DNA from: an uncultured Acidobacteriota bacterium
GTDB taxonomy: Bacteria > Acidobacteriota > UBA6911 > CAINFC01
Direction: 5' to 3'
Assembly: GCA_903847975.1 (NCBI GenBank)
Contig: CAINFC010000308.1
Location: 1-55,788 of the forward strand
Length of the DNA: 55,788 bases
Positions within the stretch are counted from its first letter, which is position 1. Each line of letters starts with the position of its first letter. Below the pieces are notes generated by a model. The model was not told the DNA's origin, searched no databases, and was given only the letters and a program-made list of their open reading frames with translations. Shown here piece by piece: positions 18,569 to 27,741 of this stretch. The position numbers and the translations under genes were made by a program.

Positions 18569-21500
18569 CTAGAATACCAGCCTCAGCCCGAACTGCACCA
18601 TGCGCGGATCGCGGGCGGTGGTGATTCTTCCGAAGCTGTCGCTGGCATTCGTGCCGGCGGCATTGGGAGAGAAGCCCGTATTCGGCATTCCCAGATTGAC
18701 GTGGTTCGGGAAATTGAAGAATTCGCTGCGGAACTGCAGCTTCACCTGATCATTGATCGGAAAGGTCTTGAAAACGGAAAGGTCCACGATCACCGCCCCC
18801 GGGTTGCGGAACTGGCTGATCGCTCTGGGCGTGTTGCCATAGGTGTAAAGGGCCGGGTTGACGAAGGCGCTGGTGTCAAACCACATCACCCCTCGCCCCG
18901 GGTAAGGATCGGTGTAGCCGCTCGGCAATTCCGGGACGCGCAGCATGTCCGGCCGGCTGGCCAGGCCGTTGCTGGCTCCGGAAACCGCCAGGGGAGCACC
19001 GGAAACAATGGTTGTGATGGTATTGATCTGCCATCCGCCTATCACGCCGTTCAGAAACGAATTGCTGATATTCAGCGCTTTTCCCTTGCCCACCGGAAGT
19101 TCGTAAAGGGCGCTGAGCGTGAACCGCTTGGGCACGTTGGAGGCGTCTTCCGACCGTTCCGCCCGGCGATTGTAAAGCGGGTTCTGGTAACCGATGATGT
19201 TGCCCCCTTCCGAGGAGATAAAGCCGCCCAGCGGGTTGACCACCGAGTCGCTGATCAGCTTGGCATAGGTCAAGGAGGCCACCATCATGAACCCCTTGGA
19301 AAACCGCTTTTCCGTCGAAAGCAGCAGCGAGTGGTAGATGGAATTGCCCAAGTGAGGATTCTTTACGTTGGCGCCGCCGAGATAGGGATAGGGCCGCAGG
19401 GCCTGCGACTGGGTGATGGTAGCCCCGCCGTACGTGCCGGGGACCTTGCCGGCATAGGGATTGGCGACCGAGTTGGTCAGCTTGCCGGCCAGACCGTAGA
19501 TTTTGATCTGTTCCGGGTCGGCCTGGTTCAGGTCATAGCCCTGAGCCAGGAGGTGGGTCCCGTGGCTGCCGGAATAGGTGGCTTCCAGCATCAGCCCCAT
19601 GGGAAGCTGATGCTGCAGGGAAAGGTTCCACTGCTGCATCAGCGGCGTCAGGGCTTTGGTTTCGCGGGAATTGTAGTTGCTGGAGGTGGCAAAAAAATTG
19701 GGGCCCAGCGCCGAACCCTGCGGCTTGACCGGCGCGGAGGGGAAGCCGTCCTTGAACATGAATGCCGTCAGCAGGCTGTTCCCGTTGGGAGGATTGAACG
19801 CCGTGGAGGTGGAGGCGAAACCGTTGGTGTCGTCGTAATTCATGGTGTAGTAGGTAAACAGCGCCGAATAGAACATGCCGTATCCTCCGCGGAGCACGGT
19901 CTTCTGGGTGCCGAACAGATCCCAGGAAAAGCCGAGGCGGGGGGCGAAGTTGCGGCCGTCATTTTCGGCGATGGTCCGCCCGTAGTCCTTGCAGGCATAT
20001 TCGGTCAAGCCTTTCAGATTGTTGGTCGGATTGGTGTGGTTGATGTTGAAGATCGAGGTTCCGCAGTTGCGCTCGAACGGCTGCTCCTGGTAGTCGTAGC
20101 GCAGCCCCAGGCTCAGGGATACCCGCCTCGACACCCGCCACTCGTCATTGATAAAAAAGCCGTAGGCTTTGCCGACTTCCGATTCGCCGGTATGCGTGGA
20201 TACCGAAGCGCTGCTCACCGTTCCGAGCAGGAAGGTGGCAAACCCGTTTCCGGTGTTGACCTGGTTGCCGGCCACCGGTGCGGCGTTATTGGTAAGGCTG
20301 GAGGAAAAGTTGAAGCTGCCGGAGGGAGCCGAGGTCTGGTAGTTGTTGGCCTGGGTCAGGCGCATTTCCGTTCCGAATTTCACCGAGTGGTGTCCCTTCA
20401 TCCAGGTCATGGAATCGTAAAGCTGCCAGACCACGCCGCCCCGCTTGCCGATCGTGCCGGTGTTGAAGCCGGGCAGCCCGTTGCTGATGGTTGGGGTGAC
20501 GTCGCCGGGAACGATGGCCGGCAGCCCCATTTTCTGCGGGATACCCAGGTAGGCGCTGGCCGCGGTAAAGGTGAAGATCTGCCGGGCCACGCCCACCCGG
20601 AATTCATGCACCAGGCTGGGAGAAAAGACATGCAGGTCGGTGAGCACGATATTGTGGCCGGCATAGGGGTCATACCGCTTGCTGACCAGCGGGTCGGGAT
20701 AATAGACGTTGGATGTTCCGTTGTCCGTCCACTGCCGGTAATAGACATACCGGGCGCTGAAGGAGTTCTGCGCGGAGAACTTGTGGTCCACGCGGGTGGT
20801 ATGCTGGTTCAGCGTTTTCTTGTTGGTGGCCATTCCGCTGTAGTTGTTCAGATTCGTGAAGGCGTTGTCCGGGGTGCGGTTGGGCAGCGGGTAAAAGGTC
20901 AGGAAGTTTTTGGAAACCGGGTCGATCCGGTTGGCGGGGATGATGTTGCCCGGGAAGGCATCCCGCAGGTAGCCGTTGCCGCTGGGGTTGACCCGGGTCG
21001 TGGCCGGATCGTAGATGGTGGTCAGGTTGCCGGTGGCATCGCGCAGCTGCGAAAAATCTCCGCCGCGCATCGCCGCCGTCGGCATGGTGGTCAGACCGGA
21101 GCCGCTGGTACGGAACTGGTAGCCTTCATAATTATAGAAAAAGAAGGTGCGGTCTTTGCCGTTGTATATTTTGGGAATATAAACCGGGCCCCCGACGGAG
21201 CCGCCGTACTGGTTGTAGCGCAGCGGGGTCTTCAGCCGGCCGGCGCGGTTGTTGGCCCAGGAGTTGGCGTCCAGGGCGTCGTTGCGCAGGAACTCGTACA
21301 GCGATCCGTGAAGGGTATTGGTGCCCGATTTGGTCACCAGGTTGATCACCCCGCCCAGCGTAAACCCGTACTCGGCCGACATGGTGTTGCTCTGCACCTT
21401 GAACTCCTGCACGGAATCAACGTTGGGATTGATGTTGACATCCGGAAGGTAGGCATTGACGCTGCTCAGCCCGTCGACCATCATGTTGTTGGTACTGTAA

Positions 21501-22090
21501 GGGCTGCCGTTGATGCGGATCATGGAAATCTGCGTACCCCGATCGGCAAAGCCGCTGGCCGCAGGGCCGATCCCGGACTGAACCGCGGGAGTCAGCAGCA
21601 CCAGGCTGAGCGCGTTGCGGCCGTTGAGCGGCAGCTCGGTCACCCCGCGGTTTTCCACCAGCTTGCCCACCGTGGCGGTGGTGGTGTCCAGCAGGGCGGC
21701 CGACATGGTCACCTCCACCGTTTCGCTGGGAGCACCGATTTCCAGGGTCAGATTGACCACCGCCTTCTGGGCCACTTCCAGGTTGATCCCGCTGCGCACC
21801 GCTTTCTTGAAGCCGGTCATCGTGACGTTCACCGAGTAGGCGCCCACCAGCAGGTCGGGAACCGAATAAAATCCCTCGTTATTGGTCACCGTTTGCGAGG
21901 TGACATTGGTCGCGGTGTTGGTCACCTCCACCGCAGCGCCGGGAATCACCGCGCCGCTGGAATCGGAAACGGTCCCCAGAATGGTGCCGCGCCCCTGCTG
22001 GGCGGCGGCGGGCAGACCAACGATTGCCAGCACCAGAGCGGCCGCCAGCAATCGAAGAAAGGTATCTCGGACGAACGACGATGAATTCAT
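18569..22090 (-). CDS. TonB-dependent receptor, Oar-like
   Basis: 1173 residues. Signal peptide (1-31, ending PAAAQQ), carboxypeptidase-regulatory-like beta-sandwich domain (about 35-118, GTVSDSSGAVIPGAAVEVTN), TonB plug with ELPLNGRNALSLVLL (about 155-170), then a long outer-membrane beta barrel ending in the aromatic C-terminus FGLRLVF, the signal for barrel insertion. Acidobacteriota encode many such receptors, usually for oligosaccharides or peptides. The start at 22090 has AAGGAG upstream; upstream in-frame ATGs lie in the control region. First gene of the run continuing with the FAD oxidoreductase and MFS gene, and divergent from the XylR-like regulator, which likely controls it. Confidence 0.93.
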   Translation of the reverse strand: MNSSSFVRDTFLRLLAAALVLAIVGLPAAAQQGRGTILGTVSDSSGAVIPGAAVEVTNTATNVTSQTVTNNEGFYSVPDLLVGAYSVNVTMTGFKKAVRSGINLEVAQKAVVNLTLEIGAPSETVEVTMSAALLDTTTATVGKLVENRGVTELPLNGRNALSLVLLTPAVQSGIGPAASGFADRGTQISMIRINGSPYSTNNMMVDGLSSVNAYLPDVNINPNVDSVQEFKVQSNTMSAEYGFTLGGVINLVTKSGTNTLHGSLYEFLRNDALDANSWANNRAGRLKTPLRYNQYGGSVGGPVYIPKIYNGKDRTFFFYNYEGYQFRTSGSGLTTMPTAAMRGGDFSQLRDATGNLTTIYDPATTRVNPSGNGYLRDAFPGNIIPANRIDPVSKNFLTFYPLPNRTPDNAFTNLNNYSGMATNKKTLNQHTTRVDHKFSAQNSFSARYVYYRQWTDNGTSNVYYPDPLVSKRYDPYAGHNIVLTDLHVFSPSLVHEFRVGVARQIFTFTAASAYLGIPQKMGLPAIVPGDVTPTISNGLPGFNTGTIGKRGGVVWQLYDSMTWMKGHHSVKFGTEMRLTQANNYQTSAPSGSFNFSSSLTNNAAPVAGNQVNTGNGFATFLLGTVSSASVSTHTGESEVGKAYGFFINDEWRVSRRVSLSLGLRYDYQEQPFERNCGTSIFNINHTNPTNNLKGLTEYACKDYGRTIAENDGRNFAPRLGFSWDLFGTQKTVLRGGYGMFYSALFTYYTMNYDDTNGFASTSTAFNPPNGNSLLTAFMFKDGFPSAPVKPQGSALGPNFFATSSNYNSRETKALTPLMQQWNLSLQHQLPMGLMLEATYSGSHGTHLLAQGYDLNQADPEQIKIYGLAGKLTNSVANPYAGKVPGTYGGATITQSQALRPYPYLGGANVKNPHLGNSIYHSLLLSTEKRFSKGFMMVASLTYAKLISDSVVNPLGGFISSEGGNIIGYQNPLYNRRAERSEDASNVPKRFTLSALYELPVGKGKALNISNSFLNGVIGGWQINTITTIVSGAPLAVSGASNGLASRPDMLRVPELPSGYTDPYPGRGVMWFDTSAFVNPALYTYGNTPRAISQFRNPGAVIVDLSVFKTFPINDQVKLQFRSEFFNFPNHVNLGMPNTGFSPNAAGTNASDSFGRITTARDPRMVQFGLRLVF

Positions 22091-22265
22091 AATCAAACTC
22101 CTTCTTAAAAGCTTCCAGGGGAAACACACCCGACGAAGATCCGTCCCGCGCCCCGAACGGAAGAAATCCGGCCATGATCGAGTCATTATTTTATTGCATA
22201 AGGGGCCGGTTGTGGAAAGCATAAAATGCGTAAATAATCTAAGATAATACGTCAGGGTATAAGAG
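22091..22265. promoter_or_regulatory. Divergent control region, receptor / XylR-like regulator
   Basis: 175 bases between two divergent starts, AT-rich compared with the surroundings. Two GCATAA half sites lie 24 bases apart (22195-22200 and 22219-22224); the second is part of the palindrome GCAT-AAA-ATGC (22219-22229). XylR/AraC-type activators bind paired direct half sites of about this spacing, so these are candidate operators. A GATAAT box (22243-22248) could serve the regulator gene. No experimental or comparative support is available here. Confidence 0.4.
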
Positions 22266-23483
22266 ATGCAGAGCCAAGAAAAGATCACCGGCAGAAAAAA
22301 GGGGGACAAAGCCCGAAAGCAGGGGAAGTCTTCCTTCGTGCGCGTGGCGGTCCTGGTGGACACCTCCACCTCCTGGGGGCGGGGGATCGTCCGCGGCATC
22401 CACCGCTACAGCATAAGCGAAGGAAACTGGCAGGTCTTCATCGAAGCCCGGGGGCTGGAAGAGCGCCTGGAGGTGCCGCGCGGCTGGGTGGGCGACGGGG
22501 TGATCGCCCGCATCACCGACCGGGAAATGGCCCTGCGGCTGCGGGCCCTGCGGCTGCCGGTGGTCAATATTTCCATCATTCAGTACCCCGGTCCCCAGTT
22601 TCCCCGGGTCTACAACGACCACGGCCGGGTGGCGGAGATGGCCGCCCGGCACTTTCTGGACCGCGGCTTCCGCCATTTTGCCTACTTCAGTCTGCTGGGC
22701 CTGGAATATGTGGCGCATCAGAAAAATGTCTTTGCCGAGCACCTTCGCGCCAAGGGGTACGACTGTTCGGTTTTCGAAGTCGGCGCACACCGCGGCGCGG
22801 AGCCCGACTGGAGTACGGACATCGACCGCCTGGCGGACTGGATCGGCACTTTGCCCAAACCGGTGGGGATTTTCACCTGGAATGCAGGCTGCGCGCGGGA
22901 AATCCTGTACGCCTGCCAGGCCGGCGGATTCTATGTGCCCGAGGATGTGGCCGTGCTGAGCGGATCGGACGACGACTGCCTTTGCGAGGTCTCGCACATC
23001 ACCATCTCGGCGGTCATGCCCGCCGCGGAGCGCAACGGGTTTGAAGCGGCGCGCATCCTGGGCCGGCTCATGGCCGGGCAGCCGGCGCCCCGGGAGCCCC
23101 TGGAGATCGCCCCGATCCGCATCGTCGCCCGGCAGTCCACCGACACCCTGGCGATGCGCGACCCGATTCTGACCCGAACCCTGGCCTTTATCCGGGAAAA
23201 GGCCAGGCAAAATCTCCGCGTGGAGCAGCTGGCGCGGCAGGCCGGCATTTCCCGCCGCGTTCTGGAGCGGCGCTTCGCGGTACACCTGGGAAGGTCGCCG
23301 GCCGAGGAGATCCGGCGCGTCCGCCTGGAGCGGGCCAAGGAGCTGCTGCTGCAGACCTCGCTTTCGATCCCGGAAGTGGCCGAATCCTCCGGGTTCGGGT
23401 CCCCGGAGTACATGTCTTACGTTTTCCGGGAAACGCTGCAGTTGACCCCGCTGCGCTATCGCAAGATGGCCTACCGCCCCTAG
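22266..23483 (+). CDS. XylR-like regulator: LacI-type sensor plus AraC HTH
   Basis: 405 residues. Basic N-terminus, then a periplasmic-binding-protein-like sensor domain (about 24-290: VRVAVLVDTSTSWGRGIVRGIHRY, the XylR-family opening), and a C-terminal AraC/XylS DNA-binding domain (about 300-405: NLRVEQLARQAGISRRVLERRF and VAESSGFGSPEYMSYVFRETL). In E. coli this architecture is XylR, which activates xylose genes upon sugar binding. The motif SGSDDDCLCE matches the sensor-domain segment that contacts the sugar in the family. Divergent from the TonB receptor operon, 175 bases apart, which it very likely activates in response to a sugar. The ligand cannot be deduced. Confidence 0.92.
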   Translation: MQSQEKITGRKKGDKARKQGKSSFVRVAVLVDTSTSWGRGIVRGIHRYSISEGNWQVFIEARGLEERLEVPRGWVGDGVIARITDREMALRLRALRLPVVNISIIQYPGPQFPRVYNDHGRVAEMAARHFLDRGFRHFAYFSLLGLEYVAHQKNVFAEHLRAKGYDCSVFEVGAHRGAEPDWSTDIDRLADWIGTLPKPVGIFTWNAGCAREILYACQAGGFYVPEDVAVLSGSDDDCLCEVSHITISAVMPAAERNGFEAARILGRLMAGQPAPREPLEIAPIRIVARQSTDTLAMRDPILTRTLAFIREKARQNLRVEQLARQAGISRRVLERRFAVHLGRSPAEEIRRVRLERAKELLLQTSLSIPEVAESSGFGSPEYMSYVFRETLQLTPLRYRKMAYRP

Positions 23484-23511
23484 CGCCGGTCCTCCTTATT
23501 GAAGATGACCT

Positions 23512-23523
23512 GGCAAAAAGTCC
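23512..23523. repeat. Half copy of joint motif D
   Basis: GGCAAAAAGTCC, the right arm of the D hairpin, immediately after the regulator gene and bordering family E copy 1. The whole 562-base space 23484-24045 is repeat DNA: half D, E copy 1, full D, C copy 1; no gene is seen in it. Confidence 0.45.
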
Positions 23524-23538
23524 GGATTCGACCCGCAA

Positions 23539-23666
23539 CAATCTCCCAAACGAAATCCTTATGGGAGTTCCGTCTTCAGGTGGCGTGCTGTGAGCTAAAT
23601 TCCGCTTGTGGTACGCAAGCTGAAGCTTGAACTCCAAACAGATTTCGTTCGGGAGATGGTTACGGG
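23539..23666 (-). repeat. Family E repeat, copy 1
   Basis: About 128 bases with inverted ends: AATCTCCCAAACGAAATC at the left pairs with GATTTCGTTCGGGAGAT at the right. The centre contains GCTTGTGGTACGCAAGC and AAGCTTGAACTC, which reappear in the opposite orientation at 29394-29484. Together they define a second inverted-repeat-bounded dispersed element. Confidence 0.6.
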
Positions 23667-23672
23667 ATGGGT

Positions 23673-23710
23673 GGACTTTTTCCAGGGCCATCCATTGCGG
23701 TAAAAAGTCC
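23673..23710. repeat. Joint hairpin D (copy at 23.7 kb)
   Basis: GGACTTTTTCC pairs with GGTAAAAAGTCC; the loop contains CCATCC. It separates family E copy 1 from family C copy 1, i.e. it sits exactly at the border of two different repeat modules. Confidence 0.65.
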
Positions 23711-23734
23711 CACATCTTCGGATTCCTGTTGGCG

Positions 23735-23963
23735 AAAGCCCTGCAAGGGCTTCGGAACGCAGCCCGGGGTTGGCGCGCTTCGCGCCTACCCCGGGTAGGG
23801 ACACCCGTAGACAACAACCCTGAAAGGGTTGCGCATTATCCAGCCCTGCCAGGTTTTTGCGCAGCCCTTTCAGGGCTGATTGTGAGACAAGTCCGCCTAC
23901 CCGGGGTAGCGCCTATGCGGCGCAACCCCGGGCTGTGTTCCGGAACCCCTCTGGGGTTCCGTC
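23735..23963 (+). repeat. Family C palindrome-rich repeat, copy 1
   Basis: A string of short perfect palindromes: GCCCTGCAAGGGC, ACCCTGAAAGGGT, GCCCTTTCAGGGC, CTACCCGGGGTAG and GGAACCCCTCTGGGGTTCC, linked by CGCAACCCCGGGCTGTGTTCC. Parts recur at 33247-33321 and 55449-55593. When translated it gives spurious peptides that can be misannotated as genes. Confidence 0.7.
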
Positions 23964-24045
23964 CCCCTCAACAACATCATACGGGGCGGTTGTGTCTGAC
24001 TTCCTGCCAAATCGTTCCCGCGAGAAAAGGGGAAGGGGGCGGGCT

Positions 24046-25872
24046 TCAGCGCACCGACAAATTGCTCGAGGAGGCCTGGGTGTTCTGCGGCAGGTGGCAG
24101 TGACTGCAGCCCGCGGTCTGCGCCCGGCCGTCGATGCGGTGCTTCCAGGGGCGAAGCAGCTCCACCTCTTCGTGGCACCGGACGCAGGAGTAGCTCCTCT
24201 CCTCGGCCAGCCGGTGGGCCCTGGCAAAGTGCCGGTATCCCTGGAGGGAACCGAAAAACTTCATCGGCAGCAGATGGCACCCTCGGCAGGACAGGTCATT
24301 GCCGTCCGTTGCCGCCGGCGTTTCGAAGCGGGCCGGCTCCGGCGGACGAGTTTCCTTCCCGCCGGCCAGAAAGCGTCCCGCCCGCCGCCCCTGGATCAGG
24401 GAAGGAGCCAGAAACGTGCCTTCCAGACCGGCCTTGCCGTTGACCCCGCCGAGGCCGGCCACCTCCCCGACCGCCAGCAGGCCGGGGATCGGGCGCCCGG
24501 CCGCATCCAGCACCCGGCAGTCGGTGTCGACGCGCAGCCCGCCCATATTCTTGCGGGTCATCGGAAAAACCTGCATGGCATAAAAAGGAGGCTTCCGGAA
24601 TTCGCGCGGTGCCGGAACGGGAAAGACCTGCAGCCAGGGCGGTAGCGCCTGCGGGCCGAAGCGCTGAAAATCCTTGTCTTCCCCTTCGCGCACCATGCGG
24701 TTATAGCGCTCCACGGTGATCTGCAGCCGGTCGGCGGGCAGGCCCGCCCGGCTGGCCAGCTCTGCCCAGGTTCCGGCGCTCCGGGTGACGGCCGGATTAT
24801 CGACCAGCTGCCGCCGGGCATATTCGCGGTCGGCCCAGTCCGTGCCGGAGTAGCGCAGGTCCTCGGTACCCGGCTCATCGAAGATCAGCCAGTAGGTAGC
24901 CGGCTTCTGCCGCAACAGGGCATCCAGGGTGAAGCGCGACCCCTGCCACTCGTTCACGAATCGCTCCCCCTGGGCATTGACCCAGATGGCATTGAGGTTG
25001 CGGACGCTCACCGCGCGGTTGTCCTCCGTCAGCCGCGGGTCGGGAACCCCGAAGGGGTAATGCCACTGGTGATCCAGCCGGTGGGTGGCGGCGCCCGCCG
25101 CCAGGCCCATCTGCAGGCCCAGGCCGGCGGAGTTCGGGCTGGCTCCGAGCAGCACCCGGTCGGGCTGCGGCGCGTCCCGGCGCCAGTTCTGCCGCACCAG
25201 CCGCTCGTTTCCCTGGAATCCCCCGGTGGCCAGCACCACCGAGCGGGCCTCGAAGCGCACCGAACGCCGGCTGCGCAGGTTCCGTCCCACGGCTCCCACG
25301 ACCGCTCCGTCGCGGACCACCAGCTCCTCCACGCGGATGTTCCAGTGGAAGCGGATCCGGGGATTCCGGAAGCACTCCCGGTAAATGGGACGCAGCAGCC
25401 CCAGTCCTTTTTCGGTATTCTCGTGGAAGCGGGGTACGTGATTTCCGGCCTGGGGCCGCACCGCAAAAAAGCGGACCCCCAGCCCGGTGAGCCAGTCGTA
25501 GATTTCGCGCCGCGAGTCGTGCGCCAGAATCCGCGCCCAGTCCGGGTCGGCATCTTCCCCCCATTCGCGGATGTCCTTTTCGGCCAGGTCGGGATCGTCC
25601 TGGAAGCCCTCGGCCTTCTGGGTCGGGGTGTCCACGATGAACAGCCCCCCTTCGGAAAGCACCCCGTTGCCGCCGAAGACGGAATTCATCTCGGCCACAT
25701 CCACCCGCAGGCCGCCGAGCCCGGCCTCATAGGCGGCACTCAGGCCGCCCAGGCCGGCTCCGATGACCAGCACATCGCTCGAAGAGACCGCGGCACGACC
25801 ATACAGCCAGGCCAGATACCCGGCGGCCGCTGTCAGACCCAGCAGGAAAAGCACGACCAGCAACCGTTTCAT
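24046..25872 (-). CDS. Flavocytochrome: FAD fumarate-reductase-like domain with C-terminal triheme cytochrome c
   Basis: 608 residues. N-terminal membrane anchor or signal (about 3-26); FAD_binding_2 domain with GAGLGG (38-43) and FGGNG; fumarate reductase/ketosteroid-dehydrogenase-like middle with NAQGERFVNEW and GLEGTFLAPSLIQGRRAG; then three CxxCH haem c sites at C529, C563 and C589 in the last 80 residues, with extra His available as axial ligands. Exported FAD-haem fusions act as periplasmic terminal reductases (fumarate, urocanate, methacrylate types) fed by quinol through cytochromes. Here the haems are at the C-terminus, whereas the Shewanella-type enzymes have them N-terminal. The start at 25872 has GAGGAG upstream. 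Single gene, divergent from the M28 peptidase. The electron acceptor is unknown. Confidence 0.88.
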   Translation of the reverse strand: MKRLLVVLFLLGLTAAAGYLAWLYGRAAVSSSDVLVIGAGLGGLSAAYEAGLGGLRVDVAEMNSVFGGNGVLSEGGLFIVDTPTQKAEGFQDDPDLAEKDIREWGEDADPDWARILAHDSRREIYDWLTGLGVRFFAVRPQAGNHVPRFHENTEKGLGLLRPIYRECFRNPRIRFHWNIRVEELVVRDGAVVGAVGRNLRSRRSVRFEARSVVLATGGFQGNERLVRQNWRRDAPQPDRVLLGASPNSAGLGLQMGLAAGAATHRLDHQWHYPFGVPDPRLTEDNRAVSVRNLNAIWVNAQGERFVNEWQGSRFTLDALLRQKPATYWLIFDEPGTEDLRYSGTDWADREYARRQLVDNPAVTRSAGTWAELASRAGLPADRLQITVERYNRMVREGEDKDFQRFGPQALPPWLQVFPVPAPREFRKPPFYAMQVFPMTRKNMGGLRVDTDCRVLDAAGRPIPGLLAVGEVAGLGGVNGKAGLEGTFLAPSLIQGRRAGRFLAGGKETRPPEPARFETPAATDGNDLSCRGCHLLPMKFFGSLQGYRHFARAHRLAEERSYSCVRCHEEVELLRPWKHRIDGRAQTAGCSHCHLPQNTQASSSNLSVR

Positions 25873-26080
25873 GAAGATGTTCTCCTCTGCGGAAATCGTT
25901 TTTCTTAATCGGCGCGGCGCGGCCTGGGCCCCTTCCGGAAAAGGGTAGACACAACCGCCTTCATAGATTACCATGCCAAAGCCGCAGGAGCCTGCCGGTT
26001 CTTCCGTTATTTGGAAACAAATCGAATCCAGGCGAATAAAAGAGGATATGCGTCAAACAATAACCACGAGGAAAGATGGA

Positions 26081-27709
26081 ATGAGAAAATTCAGCATTGG
26101 ACTGCTTGCACTGACCCTGCTGGCAGGCGCTTCTTTCGCTTGGGCGGAAGACAAAGCGGACCTGGCGGCGATCTACAAAATCAAAGACGAGGGGCTGAAC
26201 CGCTCCCAGGTCATGGAGCTGGAAAGCTACCTGACCGATGTATACTCCCCGCGGCTGGCCGGCTCTCCGGCGATGCGTCAGGCGGCGCAATGGGTGGAGG
26301 GAAAATTCAAGGAGTGGGGCCTGCAGAACATCCACCACGAGGCCTACGATTTCGGGCGCAGCTGGGAGCTGAAGAAATTCCAGGCGCACATGATGGAACC
26401 GGCCTACTCGCCGCTGATCGCCTACCCCAAGGCCTGGGTACCGGGCCTCAGCGGGGTGGTGCGCGGGGAAGCCGTTCGCGTCGAAATCGCCTCGGAGGCG
26501 GATTTCGACAAGTACCGGGGAAAGCTGAAGGGCCAGTTTGTGCTCAGCCAGCCGGCGCGCGCGGTGGAAGCGCGCTTCAAGCCGCTGGGCTCGCGCTACA
26601 CCGACCCGGAGCTCGAGGAGCTGTCCCGGATGCCCGATCCGGGTGCGAATCCGTTCGAGCGCTACGCCCGGATGCGCGGCCAGATGCCCAACCGCCAGCT
26701 GCAGCGCAGAATCAACGAGTTTTACCTGGCCGAAGGGGTGGCTGCGGTCCTGGAGCCGAGCCGCCTGGGGGACGGAGGCACTCTTTTTGTCGGCAGCGGC
26801 GGGGAGCAGGCTAAAAACGCACCGGCCGTCCCGGTGCAGGTCGTGGTCGCCGTGGAGCACTACAACCGCATGTGCCGCATCCTGGACAAAAAGATCAAAG
26901 TGCAGCTGGAGATGGAATTGCAGGCCAGATTCGTCGACCAGGACACCAGCGACTGGAACCTGATTGCCGAAATTCCCGGGTCGGACAAAAAGGAGGAGAT
27001 CGTGATGCTCGGAGGACACTTCGACACCTGGCACGCCGGCACCGGAGCCACGGACGATTCCTCGGGCTGCTCGGTTTCCATGGAAGCGGTGCGCATCCTG
27101 CAAGCCGCCGGACTGAAGCCCCGCCGGACCATCCGCGTCGGCTTCTGGGGAGCGGAAGAAGAGGGGCTGCTCGGCTCCCGGGCCTACGTCTCGGAGCATT
27201 TCGCCTCCCGCCCGGCTCCGCCGGCGGACATGGACCGCACGAGCGAGGAATACCGCACCTGGCGGATGAACAGCATGCGCACCCCGCCGACGCTGAAAGC
27301 GGAATATGCTAGGCTGTCCGCCTATTTCAACCATGACAACGGCACCGGCAAAATACGCGGCATCTACCTGCAGGGCAGCGAGGAAGTCCGGCCCATATTC
27401 GAAGCCTGGCTGGCGCCCTTCAAGGACATGGGGGCTTCCACGATCACCATCCGCAACACCGGCGGCACGGATCACCTGTCGTTCGACAACGTCGGGCTGC
27501 CTGGCTTTCAGTTCATCCAGGATGAAATTGAATACAGCACCCGAACGCATCACTCCAACATGGACGTCTACGATCGGGTGCAGCCCGGAGACCTGATGCA
27601 ATCGGCGGTCATCATGGCTTCCATGGTCTATCACACCGCCATGCGCGACGAACTGCTGCCGCGCAAGCCGATGATCAGGCCGGAAACACGAGGTCCCAGG
27701 GGACGGTAA
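26081..27709 (+). CDS. Secreted M28 family metallopeptidase
   Basis: 542 residues with a signal peptide (1-21, LTLLAGASFAWA). A protease-associated-type insert separates the N-terminal part from the catalytic domain. Zinc ligands and catalytic residues are visible: H313 and D315 in GGHFDTW, bridging D325 in GATDD, E359/E360 in WGAEEEGLLGS, the Asp of GGTDHLSF, and the His of THHSNMD. This is the complete M28 set, so an active aminopeptidase or carboxypeptidase-like exopeptidase is expected outside the cytoplasm. ATG 26081 is preferred (GAGGAAAG six bases upstream, signal peptide directly after); an upstream ATG at 26048 is possible. It is followed after 32 bases by an amidase, probably co-transcribed. 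Confidence 0.93.
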   Translation: MRKFSIGLLALTLLAGASFAWAEDKADLAAIYKIKDEGLNRSQVMELESYLTDVYSPRLAGSPAMRQAAQWVEGKFKEWGLQNIHHEAYDFGRSWELKKFQAHMMEPAYSPLIAYPKAWVPGLSGVVRGEAVRVEIASEADFDKYRGKLKGQFVLSQPARAVEARFKPLGSRYTDPELEELSRMPDPGANPFERYARMRGQMPNRQLQRRINEFYLAEGVAAVLEPSRLGDGGTLFVGSGGEQAKNAPAVPVQVVVAVEHYNRMCRILDKKIKVQLEMELQARFVDQDTSDWNLIAEIPGSDKKEEIVMLGGHFDTWHAGTGATDDSSGCSVSMEAVRILQAAGLKPRRTIRVGFWGAEEEGLLGSRAYVSEHFASRPAPPADMDRTSEEYRTWRMNSMRTPPTLKAEYARLSAYFNHDNGTGKIRGIYLQGSEEVRPIFEAWLAPFKDMGASTITIRNTGGTDHLSFDNVGLPGFQFIQDEIEYSTRTHHSNMDVYDRVQPGDLMQSAVIMASMVYHTAMRDELLPRKPMIRPETRGPRGR

Positions 27710-27741
27710 CCGCCCGGAATCGTTCGAAGGAGGAGGAGAAA

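Noticed and set aside
16287-18572. Plus-strand frame of 761 codons opposite the FAD oxidoreductase.
   Set aside because: Gly/Arg/Gln-rich shadow without motifs; the minus-strand protein is clearly real.
18701-22084. An open frame of 1127 codons on the plus strand opposite the TonB receptor.
   Set aside because: Its composition is that of a GC-rich antisense shadow, it has no recognisable domain, and the opposite strand encodes a textbook receptor.
23735-23963. Short frames in family C and B repeats that look like small Pro/Gly/Arg-rich proteins.
   Set aside because: They are translations of palindromic repeat DNA, lack start signals, and recur with repeat copies rather than as conserved proteins.
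23484-24045. CRISPR array because of several evenly looking repeats.
   Set aside because: The repeats are different palindromes without regular spacers, and no cas genes are present.
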